Positions 10,783 through 18,562 of a DNA stretch of 64,000 bases are shown here, in pieces. The notes under the pieces were generated by a model. It was not told the origin of the DNA. It ran no database searches and saw only the letters and a program-made list of their open reading frames with translations. A program made the position numbers and the translations under genes. This DNA comes from Ottowia sp. SB7-C50 (GTDB lineage Bacteria; Pseudomonadota; Gammaproteobacteria; Burkholderiales; Burkholderiaceae_C), in assembly GCF_033110285.1 (NCBI RefSeq), contig NZ_CP136995.1:1-64000 (forward strand), given 5' to 3'. Each line of letters starts with the position of its first letter. The stretch's first letter is position 1.

Positions 10783-12288
10783 ATGCTCCGTTTATCGACG
10801 TTTTCGACGCTGGCCGCCGCGCTGCTGGCCGCCCCCGTTTTCGCCCAGTCGCCGCTGCCGGCCGACATTGCCCAGGCGCTGGCGCGCGCTGGCGTGCCGG
10901 CTTCATCCGTGTCGATGGTGGTGGCGCCGCTGCCGCCCCCGCCGGGCACGGTGGCGCGCGCGCCCGAGCCGGTCAACCCCGGCGGCGAGCGCAACCCCGC
11001 ACCCGCCGCCGGCAGCGGCGCGCTGCCGCCGCCGCGCCTGTCGTGGCAGGCCGACGTGGCGATGAACCCGGCGTCGGTGATGAAGCTGGTGACCACTTAC
11101 GCCGGCATCGACCTGCTCGGGCCCGGCCACCTGTGGCGCACGCGCGTGTACACGCAGGGCCCCATCAGCCAGGGCACGCTGCACGGCAACCTGATGATCC
11201 AGGGCGGGGGCGACCCCAAGCTGGTGCTGGAGCGCCTGCAGGACCTGCTGCGCGCCATCCAGGACAAGGGCGTGCGCCAGATCGACGGCGACATCGTGCT
11301 GGACAACACCATCTTCCGCCTGCCCGCGCACGACGCCGCCGCCTTCGACGACGACCCGCTGCGCCCCTACAACGCGGGGCCGGACGGGCTGCTGATCAAC
11401 TTCAAGGCGCTGATCTTCAAGTTCGTGCCCGACCCGTCCAGCCGCCGCGTGCGCGTCGAAAGCGAGCCGCCCATCGCGCGCGTGGCCATTCCGGCCGACG
11501 TGCCGGGCGCTGGCGGCGCCTGCGGCAACTGGCGCGGCCGGCTGGCGGCCGATTTCAGCAACCCGGACGCGGTCGTCTTTGCCGGCAGCTACCCGCTGGC
11601 CTGCGGCGAGCAGGCCTGGGGCATTGCCTACCCGGCGCCGGCCAGCTACGCGCCGCGCGTGGTCGACGCCATGTGGCGCGCCGCCGGCGGCCAGCTGACG
11701 GGCCAGGTGCGCTGGGCCGACAAGCCCGTCACGGGCCAGCCGCTGGTGACGGGCATTTCGCTGCCGCTGGTGGACGTGATCGCCGACATCAACAAGTTCT
11801 CCAACAACGTGATGGCGCAGCAGCTGTTCCTGACGCTGTCGGCGCGCGACGGCCGGGCCAGTTTTGCCGAGTCGCAGAACCTGATCCGCCGCTGGTGGCG
11901 CGACCGCTTTGGCCTGCGCGCCACGCCGGTGGTCGAAAACGGCTCCGGCCTGTCGCGCCACGAACGCGCCACCGCCGCGTCGCTGGCGGCGCTGCTGCAG
12001 CAGGCGGCCGGCCACCCGCACGGCGCGGCGTTCGAGCAGTCGCTGTCGATTGCCGGTGTGGACGGCACGGTGCGCCGCATGGCCGCGCGCAACCCCGGCT
12101 CGCAGGCCATCGGCAACGCGCGCCTGAAGACCGGCACGCTGCGCGACGTGGCCGCGGTGGCCGGCTATGCCTACGGCCTGTCGGGCCGCAATTACGCGGT
12201 GGTGGGCATCATCAACCACCCCAACGCCGGCGCGGCGCGCCCGGCGCTGGACAAGCTGGTTGAGTGGGCGGTGCGGGACGCGCCATGA
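10783..12288 (+). CDS. dacB: D-alanyl-D-alanine carboxypeptidase/endopeptidase (PBP4 type)
   Basis: Periplasmic low-molecular-weight penicillin-binding protein that trims or cleaves peptidoglycan cross-links. A signal peptide (TLAAALLAAPVFAQ) is followed by the transpeptidase-fold motifs: Ser98-x-x-Lys101 in PASVMKLV, Ser340-Asn-Asn in KFSNNVMAQQ, and Lys449-Thr-Gly in LKTGTLRDV. A long insert between the first two motifs is typical of PBP4/DacB. The ATG at 10783 is chosen over the GTG immediately before it. The gene is divergent from the EamA gene. Confidence 0.94.
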   Translation: MLRLSTFSTLAAALLAAPVFAQSPLPADIAQALARAGVPASSVSMVVAPLPPPPGTVARAPEPVNPGGERNPAPAAGSGALPPPRLSWQADVAMNPASVMKLVTTYAGIDLLGPGHLWRTRVYTQGPISQGTLHGNLMIQGGGDPKLVLERLQDLLRAIQDKGVRQIDGDIVLDNTIFRLPAHDAAAFDDDPLRPYNAGPDGLLINFKALIFKFVPDPSSRRVRVESEPPIARVAIPADVPGAGGACGNWRGRLAADFSNPDAVVFAGSYPLACGEQAWGIAYPAPASYAPRVVDAMWRAAGGQLTGQVRWADKPVTGQPLVTGISLPLVDVIADINKFSNNVMAQQLFLTLSARDGRASFAESQNLIRRWWRDRFGLRATPVVENGSGLSRHERATAASLAALLQQAAGHPHGAAFEQSLSIAGVDGTVRRMAARNPGSQAIGNARLKTGTLRDVAAVAGYAYGLSGRNYAVVGIINHPNAGAARPALDKLVEWAVRDAP

Positions 12289-12316
12289 CGCCCAGGAAAT
12301 TCAGCAAAATCTGCCG

Positions 12317-12361
12317 CTTGCGCTGGCTGGACAAGCGCAGATAGCTATTGTTTTAATAGCT
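12317..12361 (+). repeat. Family A dispersed repeat, intergenic
   Basis: Core GCTATTGTTTTAATAGC at 12344-12360, preceded by the dyad GCTTG...CAAGC (12317-12338). It lies in the 148-bp gap between dacB and the Bug-family gene and is one of the best-formed copies. Confidence 0.88.
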
Positions 12362-12436
12362 GATGCCAATGATCGCAGCCCCGCCCGCGCCACCGTGCTA
12401 GAAAGGGTCTTTGCGCCATCCACGGAGCCATCGCCC

Positions 12437-13423
12437 ATGAACCCACCCACCATCACCCGCCGCCAGGCGCTCGTTGCCGCCGCCGCCTCGTCGCTGCCGC
12501 TGGGCGGCTGGGCACAGTCGGCCTGGCCCGACAAGCCGATCAAGCTGATCGTGCCCTTTCCGCCCGGCGGGCCGACCGACACAGCCTCGCGCATCACCGC
12601 GCAGGCGCTGGGCGACCGGCTCAAGCAGTCGGTGGTGGTCGAAAACCGCGCCGGCGCGTCGGGCAGCATTGGCCAGCTCGCTTTCAAGGCCATGCCGCCC
12701 GACGGCCACGCGCTGAACATGCTGGGCAGCCCGGCCATGCTGGCGCCGCACCTGTACAAGAGCGCGGCCTACCACCCGGCCAACGACTTCGCGCCGGTGG
12801 CCATGGTGTACGACCTGCCGATCGTCATCGTCGTCAACCCCACCGTGCACCCCAAGATCACCGACTGGCCCAGCCTGCTGGCCGAAGCGCGGGCGCAGGG
12901 CGGCAAGCTGAACTACACCACGTCCGGGCCGGGCAGCGTGGGCCACCTGACGATGGAAATGCTGAAGAAGCAGGTCGGATTCGAGATGCAGCACGTGGCG
13001 TACAAGGGCTCGGCGCCGGCCATGAACGACCTGCTGGGCGGCCAGGTCGGCGTGATGTTCTCCGACCTGATCGCCGCGCAGGCGCACATCAAGACGGGCC
13101 GGCTGCGCGCCATCGCGCTGGGCGCGCCGCGCCGCATCGACGGCCTGCCGGAGATCCGGACCATTGCCGATCAGGGCGTGCCCGGCTTCAGCGCGGAGCC
13201 GTTCGGCGCGCTGCTGGCGCCCAAGGGGACGCCGGCGTCCATCGTCGAGCGTCTGAACGCCGAGATGAAGGCCATCCTGGCCGAGCCCGACGTGCAGGAT
13301 CGCCTGATCAAGGCAGGCTGCTACCCGCGCTACATGAGCGTGGCCGACACCGCCGCCCGCATCCGCACCGACTTCGACCGCTTCGGCAAGGTGGTGCGGG
13401 ACAACCGCATCACGGCGGATTAG
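12437..13423 (+). CDS. Bug-family tripartite tricarboxylate transport substrate-binding protein
   Basis: Periplasmic binding protein of the Bug/TctC family, which captures carboxylates and other small metabolites. The signal peptide has a twin-arginine-like start (ITRRQALVAAAASSLPLGG). The mature protein begins with the diagnostic WPDKPIKLIVPFPPGGPTD and later has VVENRAGASGSIG and YTTSGPGSVGHLTMEM. Its 328 residues are normal. No TctA/TctB membrane genes are adjacent, which is common for this expanded family in Burkholderiales. It is convergent with the tartrate dehydrogenase-like gene, which hints at dicarboxylate use, but the ligand cannot be read from sequence. Confidence 0.92.
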   Translation: MNPPTITRRQALVAAAASSLPLGGWAQSAWPDKPIKLIVPFPPGGPTDTASRITAQALGDRLKQSVVVENRAGASGSIGQLAFKAMPPDGHALNMLGSPAMLAPHLYKSAAYHPANDFAPVAMVYDLPIVIVVNPTVHPKITDWPSLLAEARAQGGKLNYTTSGPGSVGHLTMEMLKKQVGFEMQHVAYKGSAPAMNDLLGGQVGVMFSDLIAAQAHIKTGRLRAIALGAPRRIDGLPEIRTIADQGVPGFSAEPFGALLAPKGTPASIVERLNAEMKAILAEPDVQDRLIKAGCYPRYMSVADTAARIRTDFDRFGKVVRDNRITAD

Positions 13424-13430
13424 CGCCTGC

Positions 13431-14522
13431 TCAGCGCCCAGGCGCCGCAATGCGCGCCGCCACCGCCTCGCCCATCTCGGTGGTCGAGGCGTTTCCGCCA
13501 AGATCCGGCGTGCGCGGGCCGTGCGCCAGCACGTGTTCGATGGCGTTCAGCATGGCGTCGTGCGCCTCGGTTTCGCCCAGGAACTGCAGCATCATCGCCG
13601 CCGACCAGATCATGGCGACCGGGTTGGCGATGTTCTTGCCGTAGATGTCGGGCGCCGAGCCGTGCACCGGCTCGAACAGGCTGGGGAAGTTGCGCTCAGG
13701 GTTCAGGTTGGCGGAGGGTGCCAGGCCGATGGTGCCGGTGCAGGCGGGCCCCAGGTCGCTCAGGATGTCGCCGAACAGGTTGCTGGCCACCACCACGTCA
13801 AAGCGCTGCGGCTGCAACACGAAACGCGCGGTGAGGATGTCGATGTGGTGCTTTTCGACCGCGATCTGCGGGTATTGCTGGTGCATGGCGTCGGCGCGGC
13901 CGTCCCACCAGGGCATGCTGATGGCGATGCCGTTGCTCTTGGTGGCGACGTCGAGCTTCCGGCGCGGGCGCGCGGCGGCCTGCTCGAAGGCGAACTTGAG
14001 CACGCGGTCGGCGCCGAAGCGGCTCATCACGGTTTCCTGGATGACGATTTCGCGCTCGGTGCCGGCGTACATCACGCCGCCCAGGTTGGTGTATTCGCCC
14101 TCGGTGTTCTCGCGCACCACCAGAAAGTCAATGTCGCCCGGCTTGCGCCCGGCCAATGGGCAGGGCACGCCCTCGAACAGGCGCACCGGGCGCAGGTTGA
14201 TGTACTGGTCAAACTCGCGGCGGAATTTGAGCAGGCTGCCCCACAGCGAGACGTGATCGGGCACCGTGGCCGGCCAGCCGACGGCGCCGAACAGGATGGC
14301 GTCCTGTTTTTCCAGCTGCGCCTTCCAGTCGTCGGGCATCATCTGGCCGGTCTGCGCGTAATGGTCGCAGTTGGCCCAGGCGATGGGCGTGGACTGCAGC
14401 GTGAAGCCGAACCTGCGCTGCGCGGCGTCCAGCGCACGCAGCGCCTCGGGCATCACTTCCTTGCCGATGCCGTCGCCCGGGATGACGGCGATGCGGTGCG
14501 TGCGGGGGGCGGGGGTATTCAT
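13431..14522 (-). CDS. Tartrate/D-malate-type dehydrogenase (TtuC/DmlA family)
   Basis: NAD-dependent decarboxylating dehydrogenase of the isocitrate/isopropylmalate family, closest to tartrate dehydrogenase/decarboxylase or D-malate dehydrogenase. Seen: the N-terminal IAVIPGDGIGKEVMPEALR, FLVVRENTEGEYTNLGG, the catalytic KSNGI region and NLFGDILSDLGPACTG, with EPVHGSAPDIYGKNIANP near the end. The 363-residue length fits. The sequence does not distinguish tartrate from D-malate. It ends eight bases from the convergent Bug-type binding-protein gene, suggesting a small dicarboxylate catabolic pair. Confidence 0.9.
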   Translation of the reverse strand: MNTPAPRTHRIAVIPGDGIGKEVMPEALRALDAAQRRFGFTLQSTPIAWANCDHYAQTGQMMPDDWKAQLEKQDAILFGAVGWPATVPDHVSLWGSLLKFRREFDQYINLRPVRLFEGVPCPLAGRKPGDIDFLVVRENTEGEYTNLGGVMYAGTEREIVIQETVMSRFGADRVLKFAFEQAAARPRRKLDVATKSNGIAISMPWWDGRADAMHQQYPQIAVEKHHIDILTARFVLQPQRFDVVVASNLFGDILSDLGPACTGTIGLAPSANLNPERNFPSLFEPVHGSAPDIYGKNIANPVAMIWSAAMMLQFLGETEAHDAMLNAIEHVLAHGPRTPDLGGNASTTEMGEAVAARIAAPGR

Positions 14523-14626
14523 GGCGTTCTCCTCGGAGCGGCAAGCATAGCGCGGCGTGGGTAATCCCTAGCCCGCTGGCGGCCGGCCGTGCCTACGATG
14601 GCGGGTTCACACCCGAGGAGTCATCC

Positions 14627-15799
14627 GTGCAATTCAAGCCCTTTCTGAACTGGAAACTCTCCGCCCTGGCGGTGGCCGTGGCGCTGTCGGCCTGTGGCGG
14701 CGGCGACGACAACCCGCAGGGCCTGAGCGCCGTCAAGGTCATCGGCGATTCGCTCAGCGACAGCGGCACCTTCACCGCCATGCAGGGCGGCCCGCGCATC
14801 TTCAGCGTGCAGGGTTCGGCCGACGAGCCCAACGTGATCTGGACCGAACGCGTGGCCAAGGCGTACGACCTGAAGCCGCTGTGCCCGGTGTACCAGTTCA
14901 ATGGCACCGAATTCTCACGCAACAGCACCGCTGGCTGCACCAGCTACGCCGTGGGCGGCGCCCGCATCAACAACCCGGCGACCGCGGGCGGCGCCGCGGC
15001 GCCCTTCTCCGTCATCCGCCAGTTGCAGGACGCAGCCACCAAGGGCTGGAGCGACAAGGACCTGGTGCTGGTGGACGGCGGCGGCAACGACGCGGCCGAC
15101 CTGGTGCGCGCCTACCTGGGCGCCGCCACGGACAAGGGCGCCGCCTACAGCGCGCTGCTGGCCACGGTGCTGCCCGCGGCCACGCTGCAGACGGTGCTGG
15201 CCGGCGCCAACGGCCCGGAAAATGCCGGCGGCGTGTACATGCAGGCCCTGGCCGACAACCTGACCGCCGCGGTTCGTACCCAGGCGCTGGACAAGGGCGC
15301 CAAGTACGTGCTGGTGTCCAACGTGCCGCCGATCACCTACACCCCGCTGTTCCAGAACGTGCTGGACCAGATCGCCGCGGCTTCGGGCGGCGGCACGGCC
15401 GGCGCCACGGCGCGGGCGCAGGCCGAAGGGCTGTTCAAGGCCTGGGTGAACGCCTTCAACCAGAAGCTGGCCGCCAACTTTGCCAGCGAATCGCGCGTCA
15501 AGGTGTTCGACCTGGCGGGCAACTTTGCCGACCAGATGACCAACCCCGCCAAGTACGGGCTGAGCAACGTCACGCTGCCGGTGTGTGGCGCCGACTGGGT
15601 GACGGTGGTGCCCAAGCGCGAATTCATCCAGTGCACGGCGAGCGCGCTGTCGGCCACCACGCCGCCGCCCGGCGCACCCGCCGGCACCGGCTGGTGGCAG
15701 CGCTACCTGTTCTCCGACGGCTTCCATCCCACGCCCTACGGCCACCAGCTGTTCGGCGACGAGGTCATCAAGCTGCTGCAGACCAACAACTGGCTGTGA
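14627..15799 (+). CDS. SGNH/GDSL hydrolase lipoprotein (paralogue 1)
   Basis: Probable outer-membrane or periplasmic esterase/lipase of the SGNH family. It starts at GTG 14627 after a GAGGAG ribosome site. The N-terminus is a lipoprotein signal with lipobox LSAC (VALSACGGGDD). Block I is VIGDSLSDSGTF (nucleophile Ser), block III is in DGGGNDAADL, and block V is DGFHPTPYGHQLFG with the catalytic Asp-x-x-His. The product is 390 residues. A second SGNH lipoprotein lies convergently downstream and the two share a terminator. Substrate unknown. Confidence 0.9.
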   Translation: MQFKPFLNWKLSALAVAVALSACGGGDDNPQGLSAVKVIGDSLSDSGTFTAMQGGPRIFSVQGSADEPNVIWTERVAKAYDLKPLCPVYQFNGTEFSRNSTAGCTSYAVGGARINNPATAGGAAAPFSVIRQLQDAATKGWSDKDLVLVDGGGNDAADLVRAYLGAATDKGAAYSALLATVLPAATLQTVLAGANGPENAGGVYMQALADNLTAAVRTQALDKGAKYVLVSNVPPITYTPLFQNVLDQIAAASGGGTAGATARAQAEGLFKAWVNAFNQKLAANFASESRVKVFDLAGNFADQMTNPAKYGLSNVTLPVCGADWVTVVPKREFIQCTASALSATTPPPGAPAGTGWWQRYLFSDGFHPTPYGHQLFGDEVIKLLQTNNWL

Positions 15800-15817
15800 C
15801 GCGCGGCGCGCGCGCAT

Positions 15818-15848
15818 GAAAAAAGCCGGCCCGCGGGCCGGCTTTTTC
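15818..15848. terminator. Bidirectional rho-independent terminator
   Basis: Perfect dyad GCCGGCCCGCGGGCCGGC (15825-15842) flanked by an A run on the left and a T run on the right. It can terminate both converging hydrolase genes. Confidence 0.93.
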
Positions 15849-15867
15849 GTGGGCATCGACCCGCCGC

Positions 15868-16776
15868 TTACCAGCGCGTCTTGAAGCGGAAGTAGGCGTT
15901 CTCGGCGTAGTTGTCGGCGCCAAAGTGGTGCTGCGCGCGCGGCGTGTAGTGCAGGCCGTCGGCGAACAGGTAGGTGTTGTAGTCGGTCACCTTCACCGTG
16001 GACGCGGTGCAGGTGGACGCATCGGGCGTGGTGCACACCGGGTCCTTGCCGTTGTCGAACTGGTAGTTCTGCGGCTTGCCGTACATCAGCGAGAAGAAGA
16101 ACGCGGCGTCCAGGTACAGCACGTGCTGGCCCAGGTCGACGATGTTGGTCAGCACGGCCGAGTTGAAGGCGATCGACAGGTTGTTGATGGCCGCCGGGTC
16201 GCTGTTGATCGAGCGGCCCCAGGGCGTGTCACCCAGCAGCGGCACGCCGGTGACGGTGACGTGCGTGCCGCCGGCGGCGACCACGCGGCGCACCTGGTCG
16301 GCCAGCGCCTTGCCGGCGTCCTTGGCGGCCTGGGTGCTGGCGTCGGAAATGCCGTGGGCGGTGACGGCGGCCACGATGTCGTGGATGCCGCCGTTGACCA
16401 TGACCACGTCGTCCGTCGGGTGCAGCGTGGTGCGCGCCAGCAGGGTGTCGATCTGCGACTGCACGCTGGGCGCGCCGGCCGGGTCGGCCGCCGTCACGCG
16501 GGCGTGGGCCTGCGCATAGCCCCAGCCGCCACCCTTGGCCGGGGCGATGGTCTGGCTGTAGTGCGCGGCCAGGTCCTGCACCCAGTTGGTGGAGCCGTCG
16601 TTCACGGTGTAGAGCGAGCCACCCTGGCCCACGTCCATGAAGCTGTCGCCCACGGTGATGAAGCGCTTGGGCTGCAGGTTCGACACGACCGAGCCAGAGC
16701 CGCAGGCGGCCAGCAGCGCCAGCGCGCCGGCGCAGGCCAGGCCGCGGGCAGTGCGGCGAAACCAGGATGCGTGCAT
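15868..16776 (-). CDS. SGNH/GDSL hydrolase lipoprotein (paralogue 2)
   Basis: Envelope esterase-like lipoprotein related to the convergent upstream gene. A lipoprotein signal with lipobox LAAC (ALALLAACGSGS) is followed by block I ITVGDSFMDVGQGG, block III VNGGIHDIVA and block V FADGLHYTPRAQHHFG. The product is 302 residues, shorter than its 390-residue neighbour. AGGAGAAGT stands upstream of the ATG. Convergent paralogues suggest an old inverted duplication followed by divergence. Confidence 0.88.
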   Translation of the reverse strand: MHASWFRRTARGLACAGALALLAACGSGSVVSNLQPKRFITVGDSFMDVGQGGSLYTVNDGSTNWVQDLAAHYSQTIAPAKGGGWGYAQAHARVTAADPAGAPSVQSQIDTLLARTTLHPTDDVVMVNGGIHDIVAAVTAHGISDASTQAAKDAGKALADQVRRVVAAGGTHVTVTGVPLLGDTPWGRSINSDPAAINNLSIAFNSAVLTNIVDLGQHVLYLDAAFFFSLMYGKPQNYQFDNGKDPVCTTPDASTCTASTVKVTDYNTYLFADGLHYTPRAQHHFGADNYAENAYFRFKTRW

Positions 16777-16840
16777 GAAAAACTTCTCCTATAGCGGGGC
16801 CACGTAGTTTAACGACGCGCCGCGGGCTGCGCGCGCACGC

Positions 16841-17833
16841 TCAGCCCGCGGCGGCGGCGCGCTGCAGGCGGTCGCGCACGCCGTCCCAGGCGGCGTCGGG
16901 CGGCGGCGTTTCAACCCAGATCAGCCGCACACCGGCGGCGTCGAAGTCGCGCAGCACGGCAAACAGCTGACGCGCGGCTTCGCCGGCGTCGTCCGGCATG
17001 CGGCGCAGCAGCAACGCGCGCGCGGCCGGACGCAGCGGCGCGCGCGACCAGACGGCGATGTGCCGCGCGTCGGCGCCCAGCACGTCGAGCGCGCTGCGCA
17101 GCTCACGCGCGTCCATCAGCCGCACGCGGGCCGTGGGGGCGTAATGCGCCAGAAGCGTGCCCGGCGCTTGTGGGTCAGGCGCCGACAGTTCATTTTTTAA
17201 TAGCAATCGCTGCCCGGTGACGCGCTCGATGTCGGCGCGCGCGATCTGCCCCGGCCGCAGCAGCACCGGCGCGCCGCGCGTGCAGTCGATGATGGTCGAT
17301 TCGATGCCGACGTCGCACGGCCCGCCGTCCAGCACCCGCAGGGCGTCGCCGAATTCCTGCGCCACATGCTGCGCCGTCGTCGGGCTGACGCGGCCAAAGC
17401 GGTTGGCGCTGGGCGCCGCCAGGCCGCGCACGCCGCGCGTCGCGCAGGCCGCCAGCAGCGCCTGCGCCACCGGGTGCGACGGGCACCGCAGCCCCACCGT
17501 GGTGTGCCCGCCGGCGGCGGCTTCGGCCACGCCGGCGCGGCGCGGCAGGATCAGCGTCAGCGGCCCCGGCCAGAAGGCATCGATCAGCGCCTGCGCGAAG
17601 CCCGGCACCTCGGCGGCGAAGTCGCCCACCTGCGCCGCGCTGGCGACGTGCACGATCAGCGGATGGTCCGCCGGCCGCCCCTTGGCGGCAAAGATGCCGC
17701 GCACCGCCGCCTCGTTGCCCGCGTCGGCCGCCAGGCCGTACACGGTCTCGGTCGGCAGGCCGACCAGCTCGCCGCGCACCAGCGCGTCGGCGGTGGTGGT
17801 AATGGCGGCGGGGTCGTGGCCGTCGAGGATCAT
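16841..17833 (-). CDS. L-threonylcarbamoyladenylate synthase, two-domain Sua5 type
   Basis: Makes threonylcarbamoyl-AMP from threonine, bicarbonate and ATP for tRNA t6A37. The N-terminal YrdC domain shows GLPTETVYGLAADA, KGRPADHPLIVHV, PGPLTLILPR and SANRFGRVSPTTAQHVAQEF. The C-terminal Sua5 domain follows the linker PGTLLAHYAPTARV. The ATG at 17833 (MILDGHD) is chosen over an upstream in-frame codon at 17863 that overlaps the PIN toxin gene. A family A repeat forms the stretch just before the PGTLLAHYAP linker. TsaB, the partner in the pathway, is at 8965-9693. Confidence 0.93.
   Translation of the reverse strand: MILDGHDPAAITTTADALVRGELVGLPTETVYGLAADAGNEAAVRGIFAAKGRPADHPLIVHVASAAQVGDFAAEVPGFAQALIDAFWPGPLTLILPRRAGVAEAAAGGHTTVGLRCPSHPVAQALLAACATRGVRGLAAPSANRFGRVSPTTAQHVAQEFGDALRVLDGGPCDVGIESTIIDCTRGAPVLLRPGQIARADIERVTGQRLLLKNELSAPDPQAPGTLLAHYAPTARVRLMDARELRSALDVLGADARHIAVWSRAPLRPAARALLLRRMPDDAGEAARQLFAVLRDFDAAGVRLIWVETPPPDAAWDGVRDRLQRAAAAG
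17164..17204 (-). repeat. Family A repeat in the sua5 interdomain linker
   Basis: Flank GGCGCTTGTGGGTCAGGCGC, then the degenerate core GTTCATTTTTTAATAGC at 17188-17204. It is translated as part of LLLKNELSAPDPQA, between the YrdC and Sua5 domains. Confidence 0.7.
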
Positions 17834-17843
17834 GGTCACGGTG

Positions 17844-18260
17844 TCAAGCGCACAACTGGACAAAGTCGCGCACGGTCAGGATCAGGGTGGATTGAAATCG
17901 TTTCAGAACGAGCAGATCCTGGTCGCCCGTGACCAAGACGCGGGCGCCACCTGCAGCCGCGAGCGACAGGAATTTGTCGTCATTCGGGTCCCGGCAGGCC
18001 TGAACCGCGAGGTCGACAGGAATAACTTCGCACATTGACCGATAAAGCTGAAGGAAGCGCAGGCGATCATCCGGTGCGCGGTAACGGTCGAACTGGGCCC
18101 GCCCCACGATGCGCGCCAGTTCGTCCATCGTTTCTTGCGAGGCGATGGGTTGACCTACCTGGCCAGCCCATGTCAGCGCCTGCGCCGGCAGCGACTCGGG
18201 CTTGAGCATGGCGCTGACCAAGGTGCTGGTGTCCAGCACGATGCGGTCAGCGGAGCGCAT
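17844..18260 (-). CDS. PIN-domain toxin (VapC-like)
   Basis: Probable RNase toxin of a type II toxin-antitoxin pair. The PIN fold starts IVLDTSTLVSAMLKP with the first acidic residue, has conserved E in QETMDELARI, and ends with DPNDDKFLSLAAAGGARVLVTGDQDLL, which carries the remaining acidic metal ligands. The 138-residue length is normal, and it resembles the 'putative toxin component, PIN family' group rather than classical VapC. It overlaps the 3' end of the antitoxin gene by 14 bases, indicating translational coupling. Confidence 0.87.
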   Translation of the reverse strand: MRSADRIVLDTSTLVSAMLKPESLPAQALTWAGQVGQPIASQETMDELARIVGRAQFDRYRAPDDRLRFLQLYRSMCEVIPVDLAVQACRDPNDDKFLSLAAAGGARVLVTGDQDLLVLKRFQSTLILTVRDFVQLCA

Positions 18261-18507
18261 CGACCATGGCGTGGATGTCTTCGTCGCTCAGTTGTTCGGC
18301 GGCTTCCACGCGCTCCAGTTGGCGCAGGAAGTCGCTCATGCGGCGGGCGGCGAGGGCACGCTGGCCAGCCAAGGCTTCTTCGACACTCATCATGACCACC
18401 ACGGGGCGACCGTATTGCGTCACCGTCACCGGCTCGCGCTTGGCCGCGTCTAGCACAGCGCCAAAGCGCGTCTGCACTTCACGGGAGGGCAAGGTTTTCA
18501 TGTCCAT
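18247..18507 (-). CDS. Phd/YefM-type antitoxin
   Basis: Antitoxin partner of the downstream PIN toxin. The N-terminal DNA-binding domain reads KTLPSREVQTRFGAVLDAAK followed by EPVTVTQYGRPVVVMMS, the Phd/YefM pattern. The C-terminus (QLERVEAAEQLSDEDIHAMV) should bind the toxin. The start is ATG 18507 (MDMKTL) or ATG 18501 (MKTL). A consensus-like promoter and a palindrome lie directly over this start, so the message may be leaderless and self-repressed. Confidence 0.87.
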   Translation of the reverse strand: MDMKTLPSREVQTRFGAVLDAAKREPVTVTQYGRPVVVMMSVEEALAGQRALAARRMSDFLRQLERVEAAEQLSDEDIHAMVDALR

Positions 18508-18543
18508 GATCCAAATCATGGCCATGTTAGCTACAAATGTCAA
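18504..18543 (-). promoter_or_regulatory. Promoter and operator of the PIN toxin-antitoxin operon
   Basis: Reading the minus strand: TTGACA (18543-18538), 17 bases, then CATGAT (18520-18515) as a likely -10. A perfect inverted repeat CCATGAT-TTGG-ATCATGG (18504-18521) covers the -10 and the start codon, a good candidate for the antitoxin's own operator. Confidence 0.65.
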
Positions 18544-18562
18544 TGGCGGGCGCGCCCGTTCA

